Under the pieces are notes generated by a model, which had not been told where the DNA came from, ran no database searches, and saw nothing but the letters and a program-made list of their open reading frames with translations. 64,000 nt of DNA from Pseudo-nitzschia pungens (Eukaryota; Bacillariophyta; Bacillariophyceae; Bacillariales; Bacillariaceae), in contig CM074761.1 of the NCBI GenBank assembly GCA_037355855.1, positions 4,545,346-4,609,345 of the forward strand, in the 5' to 3' direction. A program made the translations under genes and the position numbers. Shown here one piece after another: positions 43,763-56,035 of the stretch; position 1 is the stretch's first letter; every line of letters begins with the position of its first letter.

Positions 43763-46700
43763 TTATTTTCCTGCTAACCTCGGGTCACGTTCGTTTACCC
43801 CTTCGAACGCAGCTTTCCGTGCCGCATTAACTGCTGATTCTGTTCTCTTCGGGCTCAAGACCCCACCTTCAGCAGACGATTTTTCAGACTTGAGTTTTTC
43901 CCTTGCGATTTCGTAAGCAAGGGCAGCTTTTTCCCTTGTATCGAAAACGCCGATGTATCTCGATTTCCCCGCAAAATAAAGTTGCGCTTGCCATTTTCCC
44001 GATGGCCGCATTGTGACTCCCCTTAGGATTGCAGCTGCAAGAGCTGCAGCCTTGTCGTTTTTACCCCCACTGGCTTGGTTTACAGCCTGAATTGTGGCTG
44101 CTGCCTTTTGACGTTCGGCTTTATCAACGAGAGGGGGTGATCTGTTTTTCTTCTTGCCAGAACTCTGAGATGACTTTTTCGACTTCTTTGCGGACTGAGG
44201 TGCCTTTTGCGCCGCTGACGTAGCTGGTCGCTTCGACCCTGCCTTGCTCGGAGCTGCCTTGATAGGCTTCTTTACTGGTATGGCTGTCAATTTTGGTTTC
44301 GGATGGGCTGCGTACAACGGCACATGTCTAAGTGTTCCGTGGCTATGTGTAGGCGGTACAGAATAGCGGTTATAATGTGGATGTATGTGTGGAGGAGGAA
44401 CTGCACGGTGATGTGAGTAGTGTGTAGGCGGTGGAGGATACGGTGGTGGATAATCACCGCGAGGTCCAATCGTGTAAGTTGGTCGAACACGTTGAGAGTC
44501 ACCTGCAGATTTACCACGATTTGGTGGCGGGCCTCCTACAACAACACGCATACTTCCTCCATGCGCCAACCCAGGATGTAAGGGAGGATAGTATGGAGAT
44601 TCATGGTGAGGAAAGTGCGACGACATGGGTGCGTAAGGGCGATGCATGCTACCACTTGCAGGGACTTTCTTGACGGGGTCGTGTGAGTTTTTCTGCTTCG
44701 TGTCCATCGCTGGTGCGCCACTTGTTTGAGTGATTGGTCTGACTCTGTGGTCATCTGCACTATCATTGTGATCTCGCGAATGAGTTTTCCTTGTGAGCCT
44801 TGCACCCTTCACTTCTCCCTCTCTTCCTCCAATGATGGGAAGCTGAAGTGCTGGGAGATTTTCATTTTCATCATTTTTCCTAAAGACTTTAGATCCTTCC
44901 GGTTTTGTGGATGTCTCAGATTGAATAGTGTCTGCTACGGCTGGGCGAGGAGTGCTTGATGCCAGCTGTAGCAGGACGCTGAGATCTTCGTCTTCCATTA
45001 GCTCACGTTCAGCGAAGTGCACAGCGTCAAGATTTCCGCCCTTCTGGACACCAGCTCGTGCTTTGTGGGATGCCCCGAGCATCGCCATTCCCGATCGTTC
45101 TGCAGGAGATGCAAACATGTCTTTGTAATTAATCTTTGGAGAGTTCGGTCCGAGTGGGTTACCCTTGGTTTTGTACGAGGATAGAGGAGAAATGCAGATA
45201 ATATTGTTGTTGCCTCGACTGTTTCCGCTTCGCTTCTCATTGTCAGACGCATTATTTGCTGCTCCCGATTTGGGTGACGCACACTCCCCTCCCCTCGGTA
45301 ATCCAGCAACATCAGAAAAGAAGAACGAAGTGCTAAACGTTGGTGTAGGAGGTGCTTTCGGAATTCCACCCCTTGGAGTGTTCAACATGGACCCAAGGCC
45401 TGGAGAGAAGATTCCATTTACCGTAGGGGAGTGGAGCCACGCTAATACGTTTGAGCTCTCGAGGAGAGAGCTGCCATTTGATGCTTTTCCGTAATCAATT
45501 GCAAAATCTGTAGGGGTAGCCAGGAGTCGATCGCGGTCAAGTTCTCTTTTGGGCGTCCTTGGCGTGAGGGGTGCTCTCATCGAAGATCCCGAGATAGAAA
45601 TACCAGAGACTGAATCCAAGTCGCTTTTGCCTTTCGTGATAGCGACACTGGTCTTTTTGTCAAAGTAGGTAGGAGTTCGAGTGGGCGAAAGGAATATTGC
45701 GCCTGGCGATCCCAAAGCATCGTCATCTAGAGTCGGAAGGCTTGTGAATCGACCTCCAGTTGGTGATTTTATTGGTGTTTTCATATACTGGTGATCACAC
45801 AAAACGTGATTGAATCAGTGAATGTGAAAGCCAGAAAAGCACACGGTGAGTTCGTTTCTATCGGAATCTAAACAATTCTCTTGAGCACTAACAACTGACG
45901 TACCCTGTCACCATTCATCTTCGGCGTGGGCACAGGCGAAAAGCTAACACTGTTGCTTTTCTTATGAGAGCTACCAGTCGCATTCAAAGACGCCATTGTT
46001 GTCTTTCTGGGCAGCGAGACACTTGTTGGTTTTGACTTTGATTGTTGACTATGTTGGCGGCGGCCGTGTTGCTGAGACGGCGGACCTTTCATGGTAGAAG
46101 TGGTATTGGTAGAGAAGACACTGATCTCCGAGTTACCGGGCTTCTTTCTATCGGTACTGTTTGTAGAACAGACTGATGGAACTGCATCTCCGCTGCTGTT
46201 TTCTCTTCTGTTCTCGTTTTCACAGTTGCTGTTTTGTCCCGGACTTCTGAATGTTTTGAACTCCAAAACAGCAGCGGTGGAATCCGCCGACTCCTTGCCT
46301 CCATCCGATGGCGTTGGAAGTAAATTTCTACGGCCTGGCGATCCACATCGGCCACCACGACGCGATACCAACCCACGTTGGTTACCCGATGGGGACGACG
46401 TTGAGGATGAGTCCCCTTCGTCCGATCCAACCGTGCAAAGCGTCGTCGCTTCTCTGCCGTCTGCTTGTGTGCTCGTCGTATTATTATTATTATTATTTTT
46501 ATTATTATTGCCGTCGAATCTTACTTGTTTGTTGTCTACAGTTTCAATCGAGGCGGCTGCTGCTTCTTTCCTCGCAGCAGCAGTTGAAAAAGCGTCTAGG
46601 GGTGTTACCAGAGTCGCAGAAGATCTTGTGTTGATGGTATTGCCATTCGCACCGTTGAGTATATCTTCTTTCTTTTCTTCTGGGTGCCCGCCGGTTACAG

Positions 46701-46818
46701 TTACCGATGATAATGCTTTCGTTGTGCTTCGATCAGGCGTTTTGAAATCTTGTTCGGACATGGTGTTCCTCATGCCAGCAGTTCGCGATCTGGTAGAAAC
46801 AGTCGCTGTACTGTTCAT
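43763..46818 (-). CDS. AP2/ERF-like DNA-binding protein with long disordered N terminus
   Basis: The exons are 46818-45904 and 45787-43763, with a 116-nt intron (GTACGT...CACCAG). The product is 979 aa. Most of the protein is Ser/Thr/Pro/Asn-rich, with an Asn run encoded by a GTT/ATT microsatellite (about 46,480-46,510). Several short conserved-looking boxes occur, such as PLTPRTPKRELDRDRLLATP. Near the C terminus RGVTMRPSGKWQAQLYFAGK followed by SRYIGVFDTREKAALAYEIA is a single AP2 domain with the expected G-V, W-x-A and A-A-x-A-Y residues. Diatoms have a family of such AP2-like proteins, presumed transcription factors. The His/Pro/Tyr-rich middle (HPHYNRYSVPPTH) is low complexity. It converges with the GH5 gene, 321 bp away. 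Confidence 0.82.
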
Positions 46819-48626
46819 CGTTGATGTGATGTAATTCCGTTGAGTCCTAATTCAGAATCAATCATTACGTTTTTACGTTAGTTTGCAGAAATACACGAAA
46901 GATGGCAACAAAGTTAGTTCATGTTGGGTAAGCAAACAATCAACATGGATTTCATCAAACGGAAAGGATTGAATTGGAGGGAACACTCGTGTCAACTCTG
47001 GCGTGACTTCATCAATCGTGGTAGTACGCGTTCGCAAGAAAGCAAGGAATTTATCTCAACCGATTAATCATTCCAACAACTGTTGGCTAGTTTTCTTTCC
47101 TGCGCAAGGCGGATCTATCCTGGCAGGAAGCATTCCAAGTGTTCTTGTTCTGAACATATTTGGATCAATTTGAGTGAGTGTGATTCCGGACCCGTCCAAT
47201 TCGTTTCGTTGATTCAATGATCCCTCGTTCACTCCCGTTGACAACGACTGGTTCTCTCAATATATGAGACCATGATGGTATCCTCCTACACCATCAAATA
47301 CTGAGCATTTCCGATCCGTTATTATTGCATTCGAACGAAACGTATCTTTGCCTTCTACGAACGGACGCTCGGAGGGAGGGAGATCCCGTGTCAGACGAAG
47401 GTGTCTACTTACTCGTTGTCTGTTTTTGTCAAATGAAGTGTTGCGCGTTGAATGAGGTACTGTTGGTGATGGGTCGAGTCCCCAATGCATTGAATTCGTA
47501 AGTCTTCCAATGCTGTTGTCAGTAGCTCGGGTGATTGGAAAAGAGACGCAAGGGTCAACTCAATCAACAATTCAATCGTCGTTGTCTTTGGTGGGGGGCT
47601 GCTACTCTCTGAACTCCGTACACCCTACGGTACAACGTACGTTCTACTTACAGAAAAGGGGAGGAAGCGCAAACAAAAGGACCGGGTGAACCATCGAGCG
47701 CGGAAGAGGAAGATGCGAAAAAGCAGCGCCTGAAGGTAAGAACCTTACGAAGAAAAGAGGAGTCGTGCAGTGACGCGAAGTCGCACCGGGCTCAGAAGAC
47801 AGAGCACCTTCCTTTCTTTTTTTGGTTCGCTGCGAGTAAGTTACGCGCCAAGCTCCGCGGCTTTAGAGGTTGCCCATTTCAGTTCCCAGTACAAACGAAC
47901 CCTACCGCTACGCTATGGATGTGCGATAGTGCTACTCATATTCGCCAAAGACTATGACTGAATTTCCAGAAATTCATGTCGCATAGAATGTCGTATACTT
48001 ATTTAATTATATAACCCTCCTTGAACGGAAACCAATGCTGAAGACAAACATATGTGAGTTCGACATGCGTTGGATTGTCGAAAACGACCAAGTACCGGTT
48101 TCTCTCTCTCAAAACTCTCTGATTGGTACAACAAGTTCTAGGGAGAATCATTAGGCAATGTGAAAAATGCGTGGTTAGTCGTTACGTAAGGTTACCTTAC
48201 CTGGTAAGGTTACCTGGTTCGTTGCTACCGGTAATCCTTACGTCGGAAAAAATAAAGTTTGTATATTACATAATATGTATTATACGTTTCAACGGTATGA
48301 TGAAGGTTGTTTCTATCCCTTTGCTCCTCTCGTACTTACCGGTAACCTTAGTTTTCATTCAGATAACTCACGAGTCACGACTTACAATAACCTTACTCGT
48401 TCGTAACGTTCTTGTACTAAGATTTAGTGTCGTTCGGTCTTGAACGTTGATTTTCCTTTCTTGTTCGTACTCGTACGATAACAGGTAAGTTAACGTTAAG
48501 ATTACCTCGTGCTGAGTAACATTACTTTGTGCTTGTTATGTTGACCTCCACGATTAGAGTTGTCGGTCTGTCGAGTGTCGCATCCCTCCATCTCCTGTTT
48601 ATCGAATCCAAGCATAAGCAACGATA
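46819..48626. promoter_or_regulatory. Divergent intergenic region, no gene recognised
   Basis: The first part is the promoter side of the AP2 gene and the last part that of the alpha/beta hydrolase gene. From about 48,180 to 48,520 there are several GTAAGGTTACC / CTTACCTGGTAAGG words in direct and inverted orientation. A few ORFs of 60-100 codons show no conserved motif. Confidence 0.45.
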
Positions 48627-49778
48627 ATGGTCAACTCGACAAGAAGAAAGCCGATGGCAGTGGCCCAGATCGCAATGGGGTTAATCCTAGCGACTAATGG
48701 TCTGCCGGTATACCAGAGCTTCGTATCGCGCGCAAGGTGCCGATCTTGCGATCCTTTGACCCAGATACAAGATCGCGCAGTCCGTGTCTTGGGTTTCAAA
48801 ACGACAAGTACATGTGGGAGAATGGGGCGAGGGGATGGAGCCAGTCCGTCTTTCCTTCTTTCTAGTGGAAACGGCAGCAACAATGCGAACAACATTCCGA
48901 ACGGTGTTCCCTCTTTCTCGGGGTGGTTGACGAGGAAGAACTTCATTCTCGCAAGTATGTTTCTTTTGGTTCCTCCGGTACTTCTCGAGGTCTATTCGAG
49001 GCTCGGTGCTTTGTCCATCCCAAATAAAGAAATGAACGAAAACGACGAAGATAACCATTCTTTCATATCCACTCCGAAAATTGGTGATTGGAATAGTGTT
49101 GAGCATGCAACGATCGTTTTTCACGGTGCTGGGGGGAAAGATGAGTTCACCGATGAATTGATGAAAAGATTGGACAGTGTGGCTGAATCGAAGTACAAGT
49201 CCAATTCATCCCAACAACAGAACTACTATAATCATATAGTGGACTGGAGGAAATACAGCACAAACATATTGCAGGCGAGTTATAATGGACAACGAATAGG
49301 GAAAATGATCGCAAGAGAGATCCTGGACCAAGTTTCGAACACCCCAAGCAATCTCAAAACAGTTCATTTTATTGGAATATCAGTGGGCGCCTTTTCCGCT
49401 GACGCGGCCGTCGACGAAGTGAAAAAGCACTTTCAGAACAGTAACAATATAAATGCTCCGTTTGTACAGCTTACACTCCTTGATCCCTTTCAACAACGTG
49501 GAATCTTTGGGGTTGGTTATGGCAACAAGATGTTTGGAAAATCGGCAGACTATGCTCAGCAATACCTCAATACCGACGATCCTGTTCCCTCAACCAATAA
49601 GCCTCTCAAAAATACCGTCTGCTACGATGTCACAAATCTTCGGCCAGAAAACATTTTTGGTCATGACTGGCCCTTAATATACTACACTCGATCTGATCGT
49701 TGCGGTGAACTCGGCGTGGAGGACAAAGGAGAAAACAGCATGAAATCGATGGGAAAAGGAACAGTAATTGTTCTTTAG
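48627..49778 (+). CDS. Alpha/beta-hydrolase (lipase/esterase-like) membrane protein
   Basis: A single exon encodes 383 aa. HFIGISVGAFSAD holds a GxSxG nucleophile elbow with Ser252. LTLLDPFQQRG could supply the acid, and FGHDWPLIYY the His. ATIVFHGAGGKDEF is a typical oxyanion-hole strand near residue 155. A hydrophobic N-terminal segment (MAVAQIAMGLILATNGLPVY) and a second helix (FILASMFLLVPPVLLEVY) suggest a membrane or organelle-targeted protein. Substrate unknown. The family resemblance is by motif order only; it could be a diatom-specific lipase. The start ATG at 48627 is the first in frame. Confidence 0.72.
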   Translation: MVNSTRRKPMAVAQIAMGLILATNGLPVYQSFVSRARCRSCDPLTQIQDRAVRVLGFKTTSTCGRMGRGDGASPSFLLSSGNGSNNANNIPNGVPSFSGWLTRKNFILASMFLLVPPVLLEVYSRLGALSIPNKEMNENDEDNHSFISTPKIGDWNSVEHATIVFHGAGGKDEFTDELMKRLDSVAESKYKSNSSQQQNYYNHIVDWRKYSTNILQASYNGQRIGKMIAREILDQVSNTPSNLKTVHFIGISVGAFSADAAVDEVKKHFQNSNNINAPFVQLTLLDPFQQRGIFGVGYGNKMFGKSADYAQQYLNTDDPVPSTNKPLKNTVCYDVTNLRPENIFGHDWPLIYYTRSDRCGELGVEDKGENSMKSMGKGTVIVL

Positions 49779-50568
49779 GGAAAACGCTACCGTAACTTCC
49801 AAAGAATTGAATTCAAAACACTTACACTTAATGCAAGTCTAGAGGACCAAATTTTCCGTTCGTGGCACCGCAACGATGGCGCGATGTTATTGCGATGACT
49901 TCCTTACATATACTACACATACGATAATTTCAAGTTCTCATTTCAATTCTCAACGAACCCTGATTCATGTTTGTTGGTAAATGGAGAGGAAGTTGAGCAG
50001 GCAGCCGATAGGGAGAAGGAGAATTGGGTCAAGTCTCAAATTATGTCCAGACGAAACCACTCTCTGATTTTCTACTGGTGTACGTGTTCACAATGACTCG
50101 AGTCCGCTAAAGGCGACTATGGACTAGGTCAAATAGATCAGAAGACAGTGCCCAATAATAATGGATAACCGTTACAATAGGTTGGATCGAGGATGATGTT
50201 GTCTAACGGTAAGTTACGTTTTTTATTTGTAAAAGGATGTCCCGTGTTACATGGTGAAATTCGATTGTGGCACATCAAACAAATACATACAATCGCAAGC
50301 TGGTCTTTTGCATCAAAAGTGTACGGAGGCTGACCGCACAGCGTGCGACATGTATGCAGTTCGCGCAGACACATTTCTCTCTGTTTTCATGATAATGCAA
50401 CTTAGTGGAAAATTTTGGTGTTGTCAACTTCCGCTCTTCTAAAGGCTTGATGAAGCGCGTTACTTGTGGCTGATTTGATGCATATTGGGCCCTAGTGGGT
50501 AAAGTGTAAGAATTGTAAACGTTCCAATCGTTTCGTTAGGATTAGAATTACAACTGTTTTGTGTCCCT
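49779..50568. other. Intergenic region, no gene recognised
   Basis: This is the space between the convergent 3' ends of the hydrolase and the Cys-rich protein gene. It is AT-rich with short ORFs only. No repeat of note is seen. Confidence 0.5.
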
Positions 50569-51546
50569 TCAGTAGGCAGAGTCATTCGCCGACTGCAGAT
50601 CATCGACGTACGACACCCAATCAAATTGATCGCTGCTATTCGATTTCTTTGAGTATTCCCCCTTGTCGGAGTCTTCTTCATCCAACCAGTTTTCGGCGTT
50701 TATATCAAACATTCCAAGCGTAGAAATCGTCTGCGATGTTGACATGTGTATACGGTTCCTGTCAACACCAAGTTTCACATTTACCAAGCCAATGTCGCTT
50801 TCCCCTTTTTGGGATCGTTGCTGCTGCTTGCTCCGATCTTTTTCTTCGAAGTTGCGTGTTGTTCGAAAATGCACCACGGATGGTAGTTGCAGACATTCCG
50901 CTGCGAAAACCTTATTAAACGGTGCATCTATTCGTCGTTTTGATGGGACTCTGCCATTGACCATACCCGTGAAGGCTTCTTCTACTACATCGAAGCAATG
51001 GGTATCCGACCGAGGCAATTCCTTCTCAGCCAACACAGCGTGCCGAAACGCGAGAGATGATCTCGTGAATGCAAAGTCATTCATGCCCTTTATGTCACTC
51101 CATCTTTTGTTGGGGAGATACGATGCTACACTCTTCGCCAGGACATGAACGGATTCACATTTGCATTCTTGAAACATTGGTCGACTCATCCTTGTGGTGT
51201 AAACGGGTTTGAGTCGACCACCATTTTCCTCATCGATCGTGGTTACTACCGATTTGGCAACATAGCCACAGTGAACGATTCTTTCCCTGTGATCAACTTT
51301 GGCCTCAAATCTTACAACACAGCCACAATCCGGAGAACACTGCTGACCCCACGACTTGGTCAGACTAGCAGTATGATTTGATTCGTTTACTACATTAGGC
51401 GGATGGTTGATTGATGAAACGGTATTGCGACTGGATGAATCGGGTCTTGTCGTGGATGTCCCGAGCGACTTAGTGGTCCTCCTATTCGCTGCCGCAGTGG
51501 AATTGCTTGCTACAGGGCGTCGAGCAGCATTCAAAAGAAATCTCAT
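50569..51546 (-). CDS. Cys-rich protein of unknown function, probable organelle leader
   Basis: A single exon encodes 325 aa. The start MRFLLNAARRPVASNSTAAA followed by NRRTTKS is basic and rich in Ala/Ser, like a mitochondrial presequence. Residues 65-130 contain CSPDCGCVVRFEAKVD, IVHCGYVAKSVVTT, RLKPVYTTRM and MFQECKCESVHVLAKSVA. The five to six cysteines in this pattern (C-x3-C-x-C ... C ... C-x-C) could bind metal. This domain looks conserved but I cannot name it. The C-terminal 100 residues are polar and acidic. Likely an uncharacterised algal protein. Confidence 0.6.
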   Translation of the reverse strand: MRFLLNAARRPVASNSTAAANRRTTKSLGTSTTRPDSSSRNTVSSINHPPNVVNESNHTASLTKSWGQQCSPDCGCVVRFEAKVDHRERIVHCGYVAKSVVTTIDEENGGRLKPVYTTRMSRPMFQECKCESVHVLAKSVASYLPNKRWSDIKGMNDFAFTRSSLAFRHAVLAEKELPRSDTHCFDVVEEAFTGMVNGRVPSKRRIDAPFNKVFAAECLQLPSVVHFRTTRNFEEKDRSKQQQRSQKGESDIGLVNVKLGVDRNRIHMSTSQTISTLGMFDINAENWLDEEDSDKGEYSKKSNSSDQFDWVSYVDDLQSANDSAY

Positions 51547-53098
51547 TGCTCTCTTCGAGAAACAAAATTACATTACTATGGGGCTACAGATGTGGTTCCA
51601 ACGCGTTTCGTTCAACTTGTTGTACAGTCCCTAGATCGAAGAAGGAAATAACAATGTGGTCCGAATGTTCAGTAAGGTTTGTTGAAGACGGGAGCATGGC
51701 GGCGGCTAAAACAATATTCTTCACACCCAGGTAAACGCCGACGTAATTATCCTACTGTACGGTACATGCCAGCGCTCCATAGATTAGCAGCGAAACCTTT
51801 GACTTTCTTTTCTATCCTTTGTCATTTGACATCAATTCTGAACTTTTCTTGAACCCACTTTTTTTTTTAAATTCTGACAATAGTGGGAGGCAATATTAAT
51901 ATTGCCATTGTCGTCAGACGTGTACAACGAGGTGTCGAAAAGGTGTCGAAGGTGTCCAAAATTCTTATGACATCATTCATTCTGCAAAAAAAAAATAATG
52001 ACATCAGCAACTTCATTGACTCATTGGCATGAAATCCATCACAGTCGTGATACGGATGGAACACGCTCGAAAAGAATCACAAATTCGACATTTAAGGTGG
52101 TCAAACGAATAGGGCTTAAAGATCTACTGCTACTCATGCATTGTGGTGCCGTCGAAGTGATTGCGATCAAGACTTTCCGGTCAGCTGTGCTGGTTAATCA
52201 TCCACGAAGTAGTGTACAAGTAATCGTAACCTACCATACGTTTTTGATAGAATCATTGAAACAACCTGACAGGAAGTCAAAGAAAACAATGGACATGAGT
52301 AAAGAATGATCACTTCCAGCACACGTGTAGTATGTCTATTTTCTTCTAAAATTTTAGCAAAACATGGAGCCTTACAGATGGAAAAATGTTGATTTGAACC
52401 TGAAAAGCACATTAGATGCAAGTGACAAGACAATGGTCATCCTGAGGCAAAGAACAAAAATACGACCATTTGACCAATTGGGCTATTGAATTCTTGTACG
52501 TGACAACCAGCATTTTTGAATAGTTTTGCTTGTGTTCTTTCATCGGTTCGGATGCATGACCCAAGATATGTTTAGCTACAACTTGATTGAAAGAATGATA
52601 GTTCCAGCGATGTGATCTGGGTCGATCTAATTTTTCTCCTCGGCGTTCCTTGCACACAAGTACGGGTTTGCAAATTCCATGAGAGCCTCAGTCGCCAACG
52701 GCAATAATCATAGACGTGAGTTGAAAGATATCACAATCTCAAGTCTGAAATGTTGAGCAACTCAGATTGAAAATTTTGACTTGATGATTCGGACAAAGGT
52801 CGGGTCCACAGCATTCATGTAGCTCTCCAACAATTGAATGTTAAGAAAGTACATGAGGTTATTGTGTTGCGCTATCTTGTCAACGCAGAGTAGGTCTAAG
52901 AAGCATCAGAAAAAATATGAATGCGATAATTCGAGCTGGAAATCTTAATTGATATTCCCTGTGTCTGAAAGAATGCTCTGGCTGAAGCCTATCCCAAAAC
53001 ACTTTCGTTAAAACATATTAAAAACAATTACAGTTATCAACCATTCAAAATCATCTCACACAATCCATTTGCCCCTATTCGTTTTCTTGTCCAACTTT
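51547..53098. other. Intergenic region, no gene recognised
   Basis: This is the promoter side of the Cys-rich protein gene and the 3' flank of the basic low-complexity gene. It is AT-rich (poly-A run near 51,985) with scattered short ORFs and no recognised motif. Confidence 0.5.
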
Positions 53099-54634
53099 TT
53101 AGTCTCCATAAAGTGAAGAATAGGAATCTTCATTAACTTCCTTTCCGGAATTTTTCTCTCCATCGGATGCATCGCTATTGCTCATTTTTACAAATTCAGA
53201 GCTATTCATCAGCTTTTCTTTGCCGGTGAAATTCTTGATGCTCAATTGGCGTGAAAGGAATTTACGTATATTTTTCTTTTTTTTGTTTGTTGCGTCTTCT
53301 TCGTTGTCTACTTCTTTTGTAGAGCCGGTAGAATCTCTGTTAAGTCTCAAATCGTCCAACAGATCATTGATGCCATCTGTATGTTCACGAATACCTACTT
53401 TTCCTCTCCGACCTAGCGGAGCAGAACTATCGAATCTGTCGGCTTTGGCCTCTGGTGACAAAGGATCCTTTTTATCGGTTTCGTCGCCATCATCGCTGAC
53501 CTCGTCGTCCTCGTCAATGTCAATATTCAGGTTCCTTAAGGATTTAAAACGGAGTTTATCAACTGTATCTCTTCGCGAGGTCAACTTCGGTGCGTCCCAA
53601 GTTGCATTGTGGTTGCCTTCAGATCCCGCCTCTGGCCTCATCATGTTATTCGCACTGGTTGCTCGACCTTTAATAACTCCAAGAGAAGCTGTCTTTTTAT
53701 CCCAACTTGAATCTCGATTCCCAGGCGACATTTGCTCTGATTCCAAATGAGACATACTTTGACGTCGTATCATGTCACTTCGTCGGTTGGGTCTATCATG
53801 TAAAAGTGATGATGTAGTAGTAGGTTTCGATTTTTGGTGACCAGAATCCGATTTAAGGTCACGTTGCTTCTTTCTAAGAGATATTTCAGAATGCCGTGAT
53901 CTCGTCAATCCAGAACCCGGAGAGACGGGATCATCACTGGTTTTGGTTAAAACATTGGTTCTTGTGCCTCTCTCGATATTTCTAGTACGCATGTTTCTTC
54001 TCGTTCCGATCTTCGCGTTATGTGAGCTCGATGCTAGGAGATCCCTTCTGCTAGTGCCAGTGCGTTGTTCATGACCGCTCCTGACAGAGCGACGAGAGGA
54101 GTTTTTCTTGATTTTGTCGTGGTTGCTCGTGGAATCTAGACTCGCTCTCTCCTTCCTCGAGCTGCTCTTTAGAAATGGCTTCAATTCTTCAATTTTATTT
54201 TCGTTCAAAATCTTCAGCAGCAGCGCCTTCATCTCCGTCGACGAGCGACTCCTTTCTACTAGCTCAATAAATTCAACGATATCGTTGTCCCCCGGATTTT
54301 CAGACTCGTTTTTTGTTCTACTACTGTGGCTGTGACCCGATATTTTTCGTAATTCTTCTTTTTCTTTTATCCTCTCCTTTGCGAGGTCGGCGAATAAATC
54401 TAGAGCAGCGTCTGACTTCTTCTCGTTTCCGAGGTCGGGAAAGGCATCTACTGTAGCTTCCATCTTGAATGCTTCATCTACAAGTTGACTATCATTCTGA
54501 TCTTCAACAGCTTTAGACTCAAGCACGCCAAAAAGGTCATCGCTTTTCGAATCATAAAGTATCGATTCCTTCGGATCGTCTTTCGGGAAAAATTTTGCGT
54601 CGTTTCCACCAATACTATTCCGTTTTCTGAACAT
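53099..54634 (-). CDS. Basic, Ser/Arg-rich low-complexity protein of unknown function
   Basis: A single exon encodes 511 aa. The ATG at 54634 starts MFRKRNSIGGNDAKFFPKDD. Residues about 95-165 are helical and charged, including VERSRSSTEMKALLLKILNE and a following NKIEELKPFLK. From there on the protein is rich in Arg, Ser, Lys and Asp, with no domain I can name. An acidic cluster (DIDEDDEVSDDGDETDKKD) precedes a basic C-terminal box (KKKKNIRKFLSRQLSIKNF). Length, one uninterrupted frame and codon-like composition support a real gene. Nuclear or cytoskeletal roles are guesses only. Confidence 0.6.
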   Translation of the reverse strand: MFRKRNSIGGNDAKFFPKDDPKESILYDSKSDDLFGVLESKAVEDQNDSQLVDEAFKMEATVDAFPDLGNEKKSDAALDLFADLAKERIKEKEELRKISGHSHSSRTKNESENPGDNDIVEFIELVERSRSSTEMKALLLKILNENKIEELKPFLKSSSRKERASLDSTSNHDKIKKNSSRRSVRSGHEQRTGTSRRDLLASSSHNAKIGTRRNMRTRNIERGTRTNVLTKTSDDPVSPGSGLTRSRHSEISLRKKQRDLKSDSGHQKSKPTTTSSLLHDRPNRRSDMIRRQSMSHLESEQMSPGNRDSSWDKKTASLGVIKGRATSANNMMRPEAGSEGNHNATWDAPKLTSRRDTVDKLRFKSLRNLNIDIDEDDEVSDDGDETDKKDPLSPEAKADRFDSSAPLGRRGKVGIREHTDGINDLLDDLRLNRDSTGSTKEVDNEEDATNKKKKNIRKFLSRQLSIKNFTGKEKLMNSSEFVKMSNSDASDGEKNSGKEVNEDSYSSLYGD

Positions 54635-55421
54635 TTTGTGCGATGGGTTCCGGAGAGGCTACGAGCTGTTTTTGATATGCTTTTGTTGGATCCTGGCTCA
54701 GGTGTTTCCGGAATGAAATGCTGATGCTATCGTTTGCTTCAGTTGTGAACGCCCAATTAGGCTTCTGAAGAAAAATAAATAAATGATAATAACAACCACT
54801 GCCAAGGTATTGTTTAGACGGTGAATAGAAATGGTTGCTTTATGCGCCATGGATGTCGATTTATGAATCAATGAGAACCGTCTGTACATATTACCGCTAC
54901 AAGGACGTGTATTCGATACTACTAGCATGCTAAGTTTTCGTAATGTTTCCTACTACTTCTATTAGGAGTTGTTCATTGGTCATGCGTACAAACGTGCACA
55001 TTAGGTGTCATCTTGCAGATGAATTATCTTCTTTATGTCAGCATGTTGTAGAAGTTTCCCTCTCCCAGAGGGCTATTGATAATGTATATAATGGGATTAT
55101 ATTGTGATATTATTTCTCCTTCGATGTTCTAGTACGCATACATCCATTTGTCAAGGTCATCGATATGAGACTCGAGAGACATGGAGGTAGGAAACTATGC
55201 CTTTCCGTCACTGATACTAAAATTTCTAACAAGCAATAGGCCTTAAACTACGATTAAAAAACATCAAGAGATGAAAAATTAATTATTACTTCTACTCCAT
55301 ATTTCATACACGTGTACCTGAATCAGTGGATACTTTTCAATCAATCAAAAAAAAGGGGAAAAAATGATTAACCTACCGTAATTACTAGTATGAGTTAATC
55401 TTAAGGTTACCTCTCTAGACT
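54635..55421. other. Intergenic region, no gene recognised
   Basis: AT-rich DNA between the basic low-complexity gene and the inverted-repeat element. No ORF of interest is seen. Confidence 0.5.
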
Positions 55422-55557
55422 GGAACATGGTTGATTTTTAGTTTTTTGAAGGAATTATGAAATTCCCGGTCCTCCCCCCTCGCTAAAAATATGAGAATCG
55501 CGCGCCGTGCGCGATTTGAGAAATTATTTTAAAAAAATAATTTCCCGCAGTACCCAA

Positions 55558-55640
55558 ACTGGTGTCTACTGGTGTCGACTGGTGTCAACTGGTGTCGACT
55601 GGTGTCGTCTGGTGTCGTCTGGTGTCGACTGGTGTCATGA
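55558..55640. repeat. Decamer array, left copy (ACTGGTGTCG/T)
   Basis: About eight head-to-tail copies of a 10-nt unit vary only at the last base and the first base. There are no spacers, so this is a simple tandem array and not a CRISPR. Confidence 0.9.
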
Positions 55641-56035
55641 CGAACATACGAATGTACAAGCAGTATGTTCGTATGTTCGTCTGTACGATCGTACAGAAGA
55701 ACAGACGAACATAAGACGAACAGACGAACATACAATGATACGAATAAACGATTGTACCAACATATGAATAGACGAACGTATGAACATCATACGAATAAAC
55801 TATTGTACCAACGTATGAATAGACGAACGTATGAACAGACGAACGTATGAACAGACGAACAGACGAACAAACGAACAGAAGAACATACGAACATACGAAC
55901 ATACAAGTATACGAACAGACGAACGTACCAACGTATGAACAGATGAACAGACGAACAAACGAACATACAATCATACGAACAGACAAACATACCAACGTAT
56001 GAACATACGAACATACGAACATACGAACACCGGTG
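55641..56035. repeat. Array of octamer-like words between the decamer arrays
   Basis: Words such as GAACAGAC, GAACATAC and GAACGTAT follow each other for nearly 400 bp, with a few inverted copies (CAGTATGTTCGTATGTTCGT near 55,665-55,685). Reading frames on both strands stay open because of the repeat and should not be taken as genes. Confidence 0.85.

Noticed and set aside
46091..46834. Plus-strand frame of 247 codons
   Set aside because: It is antisense to the low-complexity N terminus of the AP2 protein and has no motif of its own.
53178..53750. Plus-strand frame of 190 codons
   Set aside because: It is antisense to the basic Ser/Arg-rich gene, with a hydrophobic, Ser-rich translation typical of such shadows.
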